Assembly: GCA_022768945.1 (NCBI GenBank)
Contig: JALEKY010000069.1
Coordinates: forward strand, 1 to 63,759
DNA: 63,759 bases
Reading direction: 5' to 3'
DNA from: Christensenellaceae bacterium
GTDB taxonomy: Bacteria; Bacillota; Clostridia; Christensenellales; Borkfalkiaceae
The position numbers were made by a program, and so were the translations under genes. Below, one piece after another: positions 1-7,845 of the stretch (the first letter of the stretch is position 1; each line of letters opens with the position of its first letter). The notes beneath the pieces are model-generated. The model was not told where the DNA came from, made no database searches, and saw nothing but the letters and a program-made list of their open reading frames with translations.

Positions 1-1
1 T

Positions 2-76
2 ATGTTAAAAAATCTCATTTTGCCCGAAAACGGAAAGCTGAAAAGCTGGTCTCACGGTGAATATGTTAAAAAGTAA
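2..76 (+). CDS. C-terminal tail of a truncated gene
   Basis: An open frame enters from the left edge and stops at TAA 74-76. The visible 24 residues (MLKNLILPENG ... HGEYVKK) are polar and end in lysines. Codon use resembles the neighbouring genes. Too little is present to name a family; the methionine at position 2 is probably internal. The reading as a coding tail is inference from the open frame and composition only. Confidence 0.35.
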   Translation: MLKNLILPENGKLKSWSHGEYVKK

Positions 77-155
77 CAGCAATTCGCATAAAAACCGCAA
101 TAATTACATCTGTTTTTTAAAAACCGTTGCGCGGAAAAAAAATTGATAGACAGAT

Positions 156-189
156 AAAATATTTTTTTATTTTAATAAAAAAATATTTT
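156..189. repeat. perfect AT-rich palindrome
   Basis: Two 16-base arms (156-171 and 174-189), made almost only of A and T, are exact reverse complements separated by TT. It sits between the truncated gene and the HIRAN-like frame and touches the next palindrome. It could act as a weak terminator for the upstream gene or as DNA that extrudes or bends easily. Confidence 0.7.
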
Positions 190-214
190 AATATGACACA
201 TATCTGTCATATTA
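189..214. promoter_or_regulatory. candidate operator palindrome
   Basis: Ten-base arms TAATATGACA (189-198) and TGTCATATTA (205-214) flank a 6-base centre. The TGACA...TGTCA layout is typical of operators bound by dimeric TetR/AcrR-type repressors. It lies 50 bases ahead of the HIRAN-like frame. The bound protein is unknown; the only TetR-family gene in the window is 62 kb away. Confidence 0.5.
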
Positions 215-263
215 TATATGTTAATATCTTGTTGTAAGTAAAAACAAGAGAGGTGAAACAACT

Positions 264-521
264 AAGCCGTATACGTACGGAGAGCTGCTTTCCGAGGGCG
301 ACGAGGTCGCGCTTAAAAGAAAGAAAAAAGATTACGACGAGTTTTACGTGGAAGTTTTGACTTCGGATAACAAATTCGTGGGAGAGCTTGACGACGCGTA
401 TAACGAAATAATAGCGAGGCTTATGGATGCCGGGAAGAAAATTACCGCAAAAGTAAGGTATTTGCTGCGCACCGAAGAGTATAACGTGATGTCTCTCGAC
501 GTATTTCTTAAAGAATTCTGA
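264..521 (+). CDS. HIRAN-like small protein, start codon missing or shifted
   Basis: An open frame of about 85 codons ends at TGA 519-521. It has codon use like the neighbours and a plausible protein: GELLSEGDEVALKR, then FVGELDDAYNEIIARLMDAGK, then a strand with VRYLL. The pattern of an acidic 'EGDEV' turn, a 'VGEL' strand, a helix and 'LLDAG' is reminiscent of HIRAN domains, which bind DNA ends, but the likeness is weak. A good ribosome binding site (AGAGGTGA, 249-256) precedes it, yet no ATG, GTG or TTG lies in frame nearby. The codon at the ideal distance is AAG 264-266, one base from ATG. A GTG at 253 would reach this frame only after a one-base shift. It may be a fresh pseudogene, a sequencing error or a non-canonical start. 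Confidence 0.45.
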   Translation, partial: KPYTYGELLSEGDEVALKRKKKDYDEFYVEVLTSDNKFVGELDDAYNEIIARLMDAGKKITAKVRYLLRTEEYNVMSLDVFLKEF

Positions 522-627
522 AGTTTGTCGCAAACGGAATGAAATACTCTCGTTTGCTTTGAAAAGCGCGGTTGCTTTCCCTCCTTCGAGCAAAAACAAG
601 ATTATTCTCGCATATTATCGCAGATAA

Positions 628-656
628 TTTACAAATTTTCGTTTATATGTTACAAT
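628..656 (+). promoter_or_regulatory. promoter of the patatin gene, leaderless transcript expected
   Basis: TTTACA (628-633) and TACAAT (651-656) are separated by 17 bases. Transcription would begin at about 663, only a few bases before the ATG at 667, and there is no ribosome binding site in that gap. The message is therefore predicted to be nearly leaderless. Confidence 0.55.
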
Positions 657-666
657 ATAATAACAG

Positions 667-1476
667 ATGGAACTATTCAAAAGATTTTTAAAGAGAAAAA
701 ATAAAAAGAAAATAGGTCTTGCCCTCGGCGGGGGCGGAGCGAAAGGCGCGGTTCATCTCGGCGCTTTGCGCGCGTTCGAAGAGGAAAATATTCGCTTCGA
801 TATGATTGCGGGCACGAGCATAGGCAGCATTGTAGGCGCGCTGTACGCAAAAGGCTTTTCGTTCAGAGAAATAGAACAGGTTCTTTCGGGTTGCGGGCTT
901 GATGATGTTAAAAGGCTTGTTATAGCAAGGCTCGGCGGCTCGAATATAGACGAAATAATAGAAAAAGCCACCGGTAAAATGGATTTTTCAGACTTAAACA
1001 TTCCGTTTTGCGCGGTTACCGTAGATATGGAAAACGGCGAAGAAGCCGATATCAAAGAGGGTAATCTGATTACTGCGGTTGGGGCGAGCTGCGCCATTCC
1101 TCCGTTTTTCAAGCCGGTCACAATAGACGGGAAAAAGTTCGTAGACGGATCGTATAGGAATATTGTTCCGTGCGACGTAGTTAAAAATATGGGCGCGGAT
1201 TTTGTGGTCGGTATCGATTTGTCCGGAAACAGAACGTCGAACGCGATAAGCAAAAAACCGCTTGACGACAAGTATCCCGGCAACGGCGTTCCGTTTTGCA
1301 ATCCGAGCGAGAAAGGATACCTCGCCTGCGATTATATGATATGCCCCGATCTTAACGATTTTTCCGCGACGAGTTTCGGGGAAATCGGCAGAATGTTCGA
1401 CCTCGGATACTTTGCGGCGAAAAACGCCATGCAGGAAATAAAAACAAAACTCAAATCAAAGGGATTTAAACTTTAA
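667..1476 (+). CDS. patatin-like phospholipase (RssA type)
   Basis: Cytosolic or membrane-associated serine lipase/acylhydrolase of 269 residues. The oxyanion loop GGGGAKG lies at residues 21-27, the nucleophile serine in GTSIGS at 49-54 (Ser51), and the second catalytic residue Asp160 in VDGSYRN, so the Ser-Asp dyad is complete. There is no signal peptide; the N-terminus is short and basic (FKRFLKRKNKKK), which suits contact with anionic membranes. The length fits small bacterial patatins such as RssA/YlbK. It stands alone, with its own promoter immediately before the start and no evident ribosome binding site. The true lipid substrate cannot be read from sequence. Confidence 0.88.
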   Translation: MELFKRFLKRKNKKKIGLALGGGGAKGAVHLGALRAFEEENIRFDMIAGTSIGSIVGALYAKGFSFREIEQVLSGCGLDDVKRLVIARLGGSNIDEIIEKATGKMDFSDLNIPFCAVTVDMENGEEADIKEGNLITAVGASCAIPPFFKPVTIDGKKFVDGSYRNIVPCDVVKNMGADFVVGIDLSGNRTSNAISKKPLDDKYPGNGVPFCNPSEKGYLACDYMICPDLNDFSATSFGEIGRMFDLGYFAAKNAMQEIKTKLKSKGFKL

Positions 1477-1554
1477 ACGCCGATAATCGGTTTAAAAACG
1501 AATTACCCGCCTTTTTCGCATAAAAACGAGGCTAAAGCAGGAGAAACAAACAAG

Positions 1555-4356
1555 ATGCTTTCACTTAAAGGAATAACTAAAATATACGTTACGCCCGACG
1601 AAAACCTCACCGCGCTCGACGACGTAAATCTCGATTTCGGCAAAAGCGAATTCGTTTCGATTTTAGGTCCTTCGGGCTGCGGAAAAACCACACTGCTCAA
1701 TATTATAGGCGGGCTTGATAAATACACCTCCGGTTCGATAGAGATAAACGGCGTTTCGACCGAGTGGTTTACCGACAGAGATTGGGATTCTTACAGAAAC
1801 CATTCCGTGGGGTTTATTTTTCAAAGTTACAATCTCATACCGCATCTTAACGTTCTCGACAACGTCGAACTTGCCCTTACGCTTATAGGCGAGAAAAAAG
1901 AGGAGCGCAAGGCGCGCGCGCTGAAAGCCCTGGAAGAAGTGGGGCTAAGAAACAAAGCGTTCAAAAAGCCAAACCAGCTTTCGGGCGGTCAGATGCAGAG
2001 GGTTGCCATTGCAAGGGCGCTTGTGAATAATCCCGAAATCATTCTTGCGGACGAGCCTACCGGCGCGCTCGACAGCGAAACGAGCGTTCAGGTTATGGAC
2101 GCTTTAAAGAAAATTTCCAAAACCCGCCTCGTTATAATGGTTACTCACAATGCCGAGCTTGCCAGACAGTACAGCACGAGGATAGTAAAGCTTTTCGACG
2201 GGAAAGTTGTCGGGGATACCAATCCGCCGATATTAAACGGGAAACAAAACGACAACGGTTCGAGCCGGGAGAAAAACAATATAGGAAAAGCCGAAGAAAA
2301 GAGCGGAGACGCCGAAAACTTCGCGCTACGCTATAGCGGCGGGGTGCTTTCGGATAATCGCGCGCCCGTAGACGGAAAAGAGCTGTCGGGTTGCAACAAG
2401 TGTTTCGTGCAGAGAGTCGCGGGCGAAAAAATCGCGGTGCTGACAAACAGCAAGGGCAAGATCGTAACCGTTCTTTCGACTGATATAAAAAGAGCGTTTA
2501 AAGGGCGTTTATATGAGAAAAAGGCGCTTTCCGCAGCTGAAAGCGCGGATGCGGAGAACCTTCTTTTAAGCAAAAAAAATAAAAAAGAAAAAAAGAACGA
2601 AGCGGCTGAAAAATACAGAAAGAAGCCGTCTATGAGCTTCGGCGCGGCAATAGCGCACAGCTTCAAAAACCTCGCCACAAAAAAATTCAGGACGATTCTC
2701 ACGACGATTGCGGGCAGTATAGGAATACTCGGCATAGGACTCGTACTCTCGCTGTACAGCGGACTTAACGGGTTTATCGCGCGGCAGGAAGCTTCGCTTG
2801 CGAGTTACCCGATACAGATTAACGAGGGTTCCGTTCAGGATACGGAAGCCGTGATAAGTACGATAGTTTCCGCGCTCGACGGGCTTGACGGCAAGTATGA
2901 AAAGGACACCGTGTACATATACAAGGTTGTTCGTCAGCTTATAAAGAATCAGACGAACGTGAACATTTTCGACGCCGCAATGCTCTCGGATATAAAGAGC
3001 GTGGATTCTTCGTTGTACTACGATTTATACGAAAACTACAACATCAACTTCAACGTAGTGAAGGACATTCCGTCAAGTACGAAAATTTTGGGGATTTCGA
3101 CGATTTCGGACTATTATTTCGCGATAAATACGACGAGCGCGCTCGGTTGGGCGCAGTTGCCGTCAGAGGAGCTTGTTAACGAGCAATACGAGCTTATCGC
3201 GGGCAAATTTCCCGAGAACGCGAACGAAATAGTTCTCGTTCTCGACGCGAAAAACCAGATAAGCGATCTTAACCTGTTCTTTAACGGGCTCGATATGGAA
3301 AGCGTTTCGCTTAACTACAAGGACGCTTCCGAAGAAACCGTTACTAAAAAGGTTACCGATTTTATAGGTATGGAATACAGGCTTGTGGAAAACGACTATT
3401 ACTATAACCCTACCACAAGCAAAAAAAGAGAAACGACAAAGCCGAAAGGTCCGCTTGAAAACCTGAACAAGTTAATCTACGAAGCCGCCGGCAGCGGATA
3501 TTCTTTGACTTTCTTCGAGGGCGACGGCATCGACTCCAACAACGATTACGATTATTCGAAAATGGCTTTGAATAGCGAAGTGCTTACGATAAGCGGCGTA
3601 ATTAAACTGAAAGAAGACGTTCCGGTAGGAATTCTCGGAGCGAAAGCTATCGGCTACACGAAAGCGCTTACCCGAAAAGTAATAGATAACGCGGCAAAAT
3701 CTTCGCTCGTCAATAAATATCTCGAAAGCGTGGGCGGCGTCGATAATGCCGACAAAAAAGTTCTTAGGGGATACGGATATGCCGAGCTCCCCGCGAGCAT
3801 AGATATTTACTGCAGAGATTTCGACAGCAAATCCATGGTGAAAACCAAGCTTACGGAACTGAGCAATCAGAGAAAGGCGGACGGGAAATCGCAGATAGTT
3901 TATTCTGATATGATGAGCGCGGTCCTCGGCATCGTTGAGCAGTTTATAAACATTATAACCATAGTTTTGCTTTCGCTTACGGCGGTTTCGCTTGTGGTTT
4001 CCGCGTTAATGGTAGGTATAATAACTTACGTTTCGGTTCTTGAAAGAACGCGGGAAATAGGAGTTTTAAGGGCGCTCGGCGCAAGGAAAACGGACGTTTC
4101 CGGCATATTTAACGTGGAAACGATTTTGGTGGGTTTAGCCTCGGGCGTACTCGGCGTTATTCTCGCGCTCGTCGGCTCGATACCCCTCGGTTCGCTGCTT
4201 ACAAAGTATACGGGCATTTCGGGACTTGTAGGACTTCCTTGGTATTTCGCCCTCGCGCTGATAGCGTTGAGCGTTGCGCTTAATTTCCTGTCCGGGCTGA
4301 TTCCCGCAAGCATGGCAAAAAGAAAGGATCCCGTAAAAGCTTTGAGAAGCGAATAA
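1555..4356 (+). CDS. ABC transporter, fused ATPase and FtsX-type permease (MacB-like)
   Basis: Single-chain half transporter of 933 residues. The ATPase occupies about 1-225: Walker A GPSGCGKTT at 38-46, signature LSGGQ near 141 and Walker B ILADEP near 162, followed by GALD. A hydrophilic linker (230-350) contains lysine-rich runs. One membrane helix follows near 385-405, then an extracellular domain of nearly 400 residues, then three FtsX-type helices (about 795-925) with the REIGVLRALGA motif. This is the MacB/LolCDE mechanotransmission architecture; in Gram-positives such pumps expel antimicrobial peptides or move lipid-linked cargo. The start at 1555 is preceded by AGGAG. A terminator follows the stop, so it is probably transcribed alone. 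Cargo is unknown. Confidence 0.9.
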   Translation: MLSLKGITKIYVTPDENLTALDDVNLDFGKSEFVSILGPSGCGKTTLLNIIGGLDKYTSGSIEINGVSTEWFTDRDWDSYRNHSVGFIFQSYNLIPHLNVLDNVELALTLIGEKKEERKARALKALEEVGLRNKAFKKPNQLSGGQMQRVAIARALVNNPEIILADEPTGALDSETSVQVMDALKKISKTRLVIMVTHNAELARQYSTRIVKLFDGKVVGDTNPPILNGKQNDNGSSREKNNIGKAEEKSGDAENFALRYSGGVLSDNRAPVDGKELSGCNKCFVQRVAGEKIAVLTNSKGKIVTVLSTDIKRAFKGRLYEKKALSAAESADAENLLLSKKNKKEKKNEAAEKYRKKPSMSFGAAIAHSFKNLATKKFRTILTTIAGSIGILGIGLVLSLYSGLNGFIARQEASLASYPIQINEGSVQDTEAVISTIVSALDGLDGKYEKDTVYIYKVVRQLIKNQTNVNIFDAAMLSDIKSVDSSLYYDLYENYNINFNVVKDIPSSTKILGISTISDYYFAINTTSALGWAQLPSEELVNEQYELIAGKFPENANEIVLVLDAKNQISDLNLFFNGLDMESVSLNYKDASEETVTKKVTDFIGMEYRLVENDYYYNPTTSKKRETTKPKGPLENLNKLIYEAAGSGYSLTFFEGDGIDSNNDYDYSKMALNSEVLTISGVIKLKEDVPVGILGAKAIGYTKALTRKVIDNAAKSSLVNKYLESVGGVDNADKKVLRGYGYAELPASIDIYCRDFDSKSMVKTKLTELSNQRKADGKSQIVYSDMMSAVLGIVEQFINIITIVLLSLTAVSLVVSALMVGIITYVSVLERTREIGVLRALGARKTDVSGIFNVETILVGLASGVLGVILALVGSIPLGSLLTKYTGISGLVGLPWYFALALIALSVALNFLSGLIPASMAKRKDPVKALRSE

Positions 4357-4374
4357 ATCCATTCGATAAAAAAG

Positions 4375-4424
4375 AAAACCCGACTTTTCGGTGAAGCGTG
4401 CTTCGCGTTAAGTCGGGTTTTTCG
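4375..4424 (+). terminator. bidirectional intrinsic terminator
   Basis: Arms AAAACCCGACTT (4375-4386) and AAGTCGGGTTTT (4410-4421) form a 12-pair stem with T-runs on both strands. It closes the ABC transporter gene and could also stop leftward transcripts from the DeoR gene. Confidence 0.85.
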
Positions 4425-4710
4425 CTTGTTTGAGGGAACGGGCGACCGATTGCCGCTCCCGCTTGTTTTAGATTTGCGCTCGTGGCGATAGAGGGGCAGA
4501 ACGCGCTCGTCCGCGTTCTTCGTCTTGTTCTTATTGCGCTTTGAAAGATAACCGTATGGCGAGCGTCGCTATTGTAATGGTCGGAAGTTGACCTGCGTGC
4601 AGGGGCGAGCATTGCTCTTCCGTAACTAATTCTGAACTGATTTTGCAACGTTAAAAAACAAAAAGCCGTCTTTTTCACACAAAAACGCGTTCTTTCAGAC
4701 AAAAACGATA
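4425..4710. other. gene-free stretch between convergent genes
   Basis: No convincing gene. It holds a short hairpin (GAACGCG ... CGCGTTC, about 4499-4517) and, at about 4658-4690, a degenerate relative of the dispersed CGCRCRTTAW element (AAAAAGCCGTCTTTTTCAC, then ACAAAAACG). Frames in this stretch lack domain-like content. Confidence 0.5.
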
Positions 4711-5472
4711 TTACGGCACGAGAACTTTGCAACCGCATTTCTCGGCTTCTTCGAGATACTCTTTCGGGGGGAGAGTGTCGGTTATAAGATAATCTATATC
4801 CGCAAGCGTGCCCGTTTTTGCCATATACGTTTTGCCGAATTTGGAGCTGTCCGCCATAAGCACACGTACTGCCGAATTTTTTATCATCGTCTGTTTTACT
4901 TTCGCCTGTTCGAGGCTTGCTTCCGTCATTCCGTTCGCGCTGTCGAGCCCGTTGCAGGACATAAACGCGACGTCCGCGTGAATGCCCGAGCAATACTCTA
5001 TCGTGTCCGCGCCGAGAATTGAGTTGGATTGGCTTTGTATCATTCCGCAGGCTACGTAAATTCTCGCATTGGTTTTTTCTGAGAGGAGCAGCGCGTTTTT
5101 AAGTCCGTTCGTCACCACCGAAAGATAGTTGAAGCGGGAAAGCAGCGGGATAATCTTCCCGACGGTGGAAGAAGAATCCACGTACATCGAGCAGTTGTTT
5201 TTTACGAAGCGTATAGCCACGGATGCTATTTCCTTTTTCTCGGGGACGTTTTCCTGCTCTCTTAAAAGAATGCTCGATTCGTCCGACGAGCCGCCCGTTA
5301 TTATCGCTCCCCCGTGAGAGCGCCTTACAAGCCCCGTTTTTTCCATCGCGTTCAGATCCCGCCTTATCGTGGCGGGGCTTACGAACAGTTCCTTCGCAAG
5401 CTCGTTTACCGATACCGATTTTCTCTCTTTTATTATCGCAAAAATTTCGTTCTGTCTTTCTATCGCGAACAT
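4711..5472 (-). CDS. DeoR-family transcriptional regulator of sugar catabolism
   Basis: Repressor of 253 residues. Residues 1-57 are the DeoR helix-turn-helix (NELAKELFVSPATIRRDL, then LVRRSHGGA). The remainder is the DeoR sensor domain, related to ribose-5-phosphate isomerase, with the VDSSSTVGKI phosphate-binding loop and the VVTNGLKN strand. DeoR proteins usually sense a phosphorylated sugar. The gene is divergent from the nine-gene sugar cluster starting at 5622, so it is the obvious candidate local regulator, with a phosphorylated ketose or aldolase product as likely effector (inference). Tandem TCGTTTGT repeats in the shared upstream region look like its operator. Confidence 0.88.
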   Translation of the reverse strand: MFAIERQNEIFAIIKERKSVSVNELAKELFVSPATIRRDLNAMEKTGLVRRSHGGAIITGGSSDESSILLREQENVPEKKEIASVAIRFVKNNCSMYVDSSSTVGKIIPLLSRFNYLSVVTNGLKNALLLSEKTNARIYVACGMIQSQSNSILGADTIEYCSGIHADVAFMSCNGLDSANGMTEASLEQAKVKQTMIKNSAVRVLMADSSKFGKTYMAKTGTLADIDYLITDTLPPKEYLEEAEKCGCKVLVP

Positions 5473-5488
5473 TTTTTATACCTCGTGC

Positions 5489-5568
5489 TCGTTTGTTTTC
5501 GTTTGTGATTGAATTATATCATAAAAAAATCTTTTTTGCAAGTTATTTGTCAACCGTATACAAAACGA
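5489..5568. promoter_or_regulatory. candidate DeoR operator, tandem and inverted TCGTTTGT sites
   Basis: TCGTTTGT occurs at 5489-5496 and again at 5499-5506, a 10-base period. An inverted relative, ACAAAACGA, lies at 5560-5568. DeoR-family sites such as those of AgaR are built from TTTCGTTT-like tandem units, so this arrangement fits the adjacent regulator. A TATACT hexamer at 5580-5585, just beyond, is a plausible -10 for the rightward cluster. Confidence 0.5.
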
Positions 5569-5621
5569 AAATAGTGTGTTATACTATATATAAACATAGA
5601 AAAACGAGAGGAAATTTCGTA

Positions 5622-6914
5622 ATGGACACAAACGAACAGAAACGAAAAAATCTTATAAAAGCACTTAATTCTTCTACCAAGGAAGAAAGACTTGCCTCTT
5701 TAAAGGAACTTATCGCTTTCGAGGACGCAAACGGGCTTCAGCCGGCAAGAAGAGAGAACGACTCGAACAATCACATTCACACTATATATTCTTTCTCTCC
5801 GTATTCGCCTGCGGCTGCGGCTTATATGGCGTATTCGGCGGGGCTTACCTCGTGCGGAATAATGGATCACGACAGCTTGTCCGGTTCCAAGGAATTTGCG
5901 GAGGCGTGCAAAATGCTCGGCATGGGCTATACCTGCGGCGCGGAAGTCAGGGCGAAGTTCAATCGTCGTCATTGGGGTAAAATAAATCACCCCGATCAGG
6001 AAGACTGCATTTACATGTCGGCGCACGGCGTTCCCGCGCAAAACGTGGACGCGTTCAACGCATACCTCGCCGGCTTCAGAGCGAAAAGAGAATTGAGAGA
6101 CAAAAAGATGGTCGAGCTCATCAACGAGAAGTTCGCTAAGTTCGGAATTTCGATAGATTTTCAAAAGGACGTTTACGAACGTTCGATGGCGGCGGAAGGC
6201 GGCTCGATAACCGAACGCCACCTTATGAGCGCGCTCGCCGGCAAGCTCGAAGACCGCTTCGGCAGAACGGAAGCCCTGATTGAGTTTTTGGAAAAAGACC
6301 TTTCGCTTTCGGTCGGGGCTAAACAGAAAGGATACCTTACAGATAGCGAAAACCCGAATTTCATTTACGATCTTCTCGGCGTTTTAAAAGCGGATACGAA
6401 GTTCTTCTACATCGACGCGGACGAGGAAATGCCGGACGTGGTCGATTTCGTAAACACCGCGGTTAAATACGGCGCGATACCCGCTTACGCGTACCTCGGA
6501 GACGTGGGCGACAGCGTTACGGGCGACAAACGCGCGCAGAAATTCGAAGACGATTTTCTGGACGAGCTTATCGAAGAGGTTAAATCCGTCGGCATCAAGG
6601 CGATTGCCTATATGCCCACGAGAAATACCGAGGCGCAGCTCGACAGATTGAGAGAGCTCTGCAAAAAACACGGATTTTTCGAAATAAGCGGAGAGGACAT
6701 CAATTCCCCCCGTCAGAAGTTCGAATGTAAGGCTCTCGCTAATCCGAGATATGCTAACCTCATCGACAGTACCTGGGCGCTTATCGGGCACGAAAGAGCT
6801 TCGGAAAAGGGTGTGGAATTCGGTATGTTTGCCGAAAAAGCCGAAAAAGAATATCCCGATCTCAACGAGAGAATTCTCGCTTTCGAAAAAATCGGCAGAG
6901 AATCGGTAAAATAA
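5622..6914 (+). CDS. PHP-domain phosphoesterase
   Basis: Metal-dependent phosphoesterase of the polymerase-and-histidinol-phosphatase fold, 430 residues. The metal motif HIHTIYSFSP is at residues 51-60 (His51, His53), MDHDS at 81-85 and GAEV at 106-109. A late GEDIN stands where many relatives have a D-x-H. The open frame extends upstream, but the start at ATG 5622 is preferred because GAGAGGAAATT sits at the right distance and the upstream part overlaps the divergent promoter region. First gene of the rightward cluster, 78 bases before the SDR gene. Substrate unknown; a phosphorylated sugar or side product of the pathway is likely (inference). Confidence 0.8.
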   Translation: MDTNEQKRKNLIKALNSSTKEERLASLKELIAFEDANGLQPARRENDSNNHIHTIYSFSPYSPAAAAYMAYSAGLTSCGIMDHDSLSGSKEFAEACKMLGMGYTCGAEVRAKFNRRHWGKINHPDQEDCIYMSAHGVPAQNVDAFNAYLAGFRAKRELRDKKMVELINEKFAKFGISIDFQKDVYERSMAAEGGSITERHLMSALAGKLEDRFGRTEALIEFLEKDLSLSVGAKQKGYLTDSENPNFIYDLLGVLKADTKFFYIDADEEMPDVVDFVNTAVKYGAIPAYAYLGDVGDSVTGDKRAQKFEDDFLDELIEEVKSVGIKAIAYMPTRNTEAQLDRLRELCKKHGFFEISGEDINSPRQKFECKALANPRYANLIDSTWALIGHERASEKGVEFGMFAEKAEKEYPDLNERILAFEKIGRESVK

Positions 6915-6991
6915 AAAATTAAAAAACCGGGCGAATACGGATAAAAACAGTTGCCGCTACGGAGAAATTAAAAATATATAGGAGATAAAAA

Positions 6992-7771
6992 ATGAGCGTT
7001 ATAGATTTAAAAGGTAAAGTTGCAATAGTTACGGGCGCAAGCCAGGGGCTCGGAGAAGCTCTTGCCAAAAGACTCGACAAAGAGGGCTGCAAAGTCGCGG
7101 TGTGCGACATCAACATAGAGGGCGCTTCCAAAGTCGCTTCCCAACTCAAAGAGGGTATGGCTTTGCAGGTAGACGTTACCAAATACGAAACCTGCGTGGC
7201 TGCCGCTCAGGCGGTTGTGGAAAAGTGGGGAACCGTCGATATTCTCGTAGCGAACGCGGCTATCGTTAAGAGCGGAGATATTTACAACCTCACGCCCGAA
7301 GCTTTCAAACTCGTTACGGACGTAAACCTCAACGGATATTTCAACACCGTAAAAGCGGTTGCTCCGATAATGCTTAAAAACAAGAAAGGTTCTATTATTC
7401 AGATTAACTCCAAATCCGGCAAAAAGGGTTCTTACAAGAACGGCGCGTACGCTTCGAGCAAGTTCGGCGGAGTAGGTCTTACTCAGAGCCTTGCTCTCGA
7501 GTTCGCGGAAGAAGGCGTAAGAGTAAACAGCATTTGCCCGGGCAACCTTCTCAACTCGCCTTTGTGGGTAAACAGCCTGTTTAAACAGTATGCGGCAAAC
7601 CAGAATACCACCGAGGAAAAGATTCGCGAAAAGTACATAAATCAGGTTCCGATGAAGCGTTCCTGCGAGTTCGAGGACATCGAAAACGTACTCGTATTCC
7701 TCGCTTCGGATATGTCGTCCTATATGACCGGACAGGCTATCAACGTAACCGGCGGACAGCAGATGGTATAA
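6992..7771 (+). CDS. SDR dehydrogenase, sorbitol-6-phosphate 2-dehydrogenase-like
   Basis: NAD(P)-dependent short-chain dehydrogenase of 259 residues, the same length as E. coli SrlD. The Rossmann motif TGASQGLGE is at 11-19, NAA in the fourth strand, and a catalytic Ser...Tyr-x3-Lys set occurs in QINSKSGKK and GAYASSK. The C-terminal TGQAINVTGGQ matches the SrlD ending. It would interconvert a polyol or polyol phosphate with a ketose, or lactaldehyde with an oxidised or reduced partner. AGGAG lies ahead of ATG 6992. In some bacteria rhamnulose-1-phosphate aldolase is fused to an SDR of this type; here the two are separate genes of one cluster. Confidence 0.83.
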   Translation: MSVIDLKGKVAIVTGASQGLGEALAKRLDKEGCKVAVCDINIEGASKVASQLKEGMALQVDVTKYETCVAAAQAVVEKWGTVDILVANAAIVKSGDIYNLTPEAFKLVTDVNLNGYFNTVKAVAPIMLKNKKGSIIQINSKSGKKGSYKNGAYASSKFGGVGLTQSLALEFAEEGVRVNSICPGNLLNSPLWVNSLFKQYAANQNTTEEKIREKYINQVPMKRSCEFEDIENVLVFLASDMSSYMTGQAINVTGGQQMV

Positions 7772-7845
7772 TTTAAAAGAGAAAAACAACGTTGCGGCGC
7801 GGAGGAAAACGCGCCGCGCAAAAATAAACACAAGGAAACATTTTT

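Noticed and set aside
5223-5621. Upstream extension of the PHP protein frame
   Set aside because: It runs antisense through the DeoR gene and the divergent promoter region; ATG 5622 has a good ribosome binding site.
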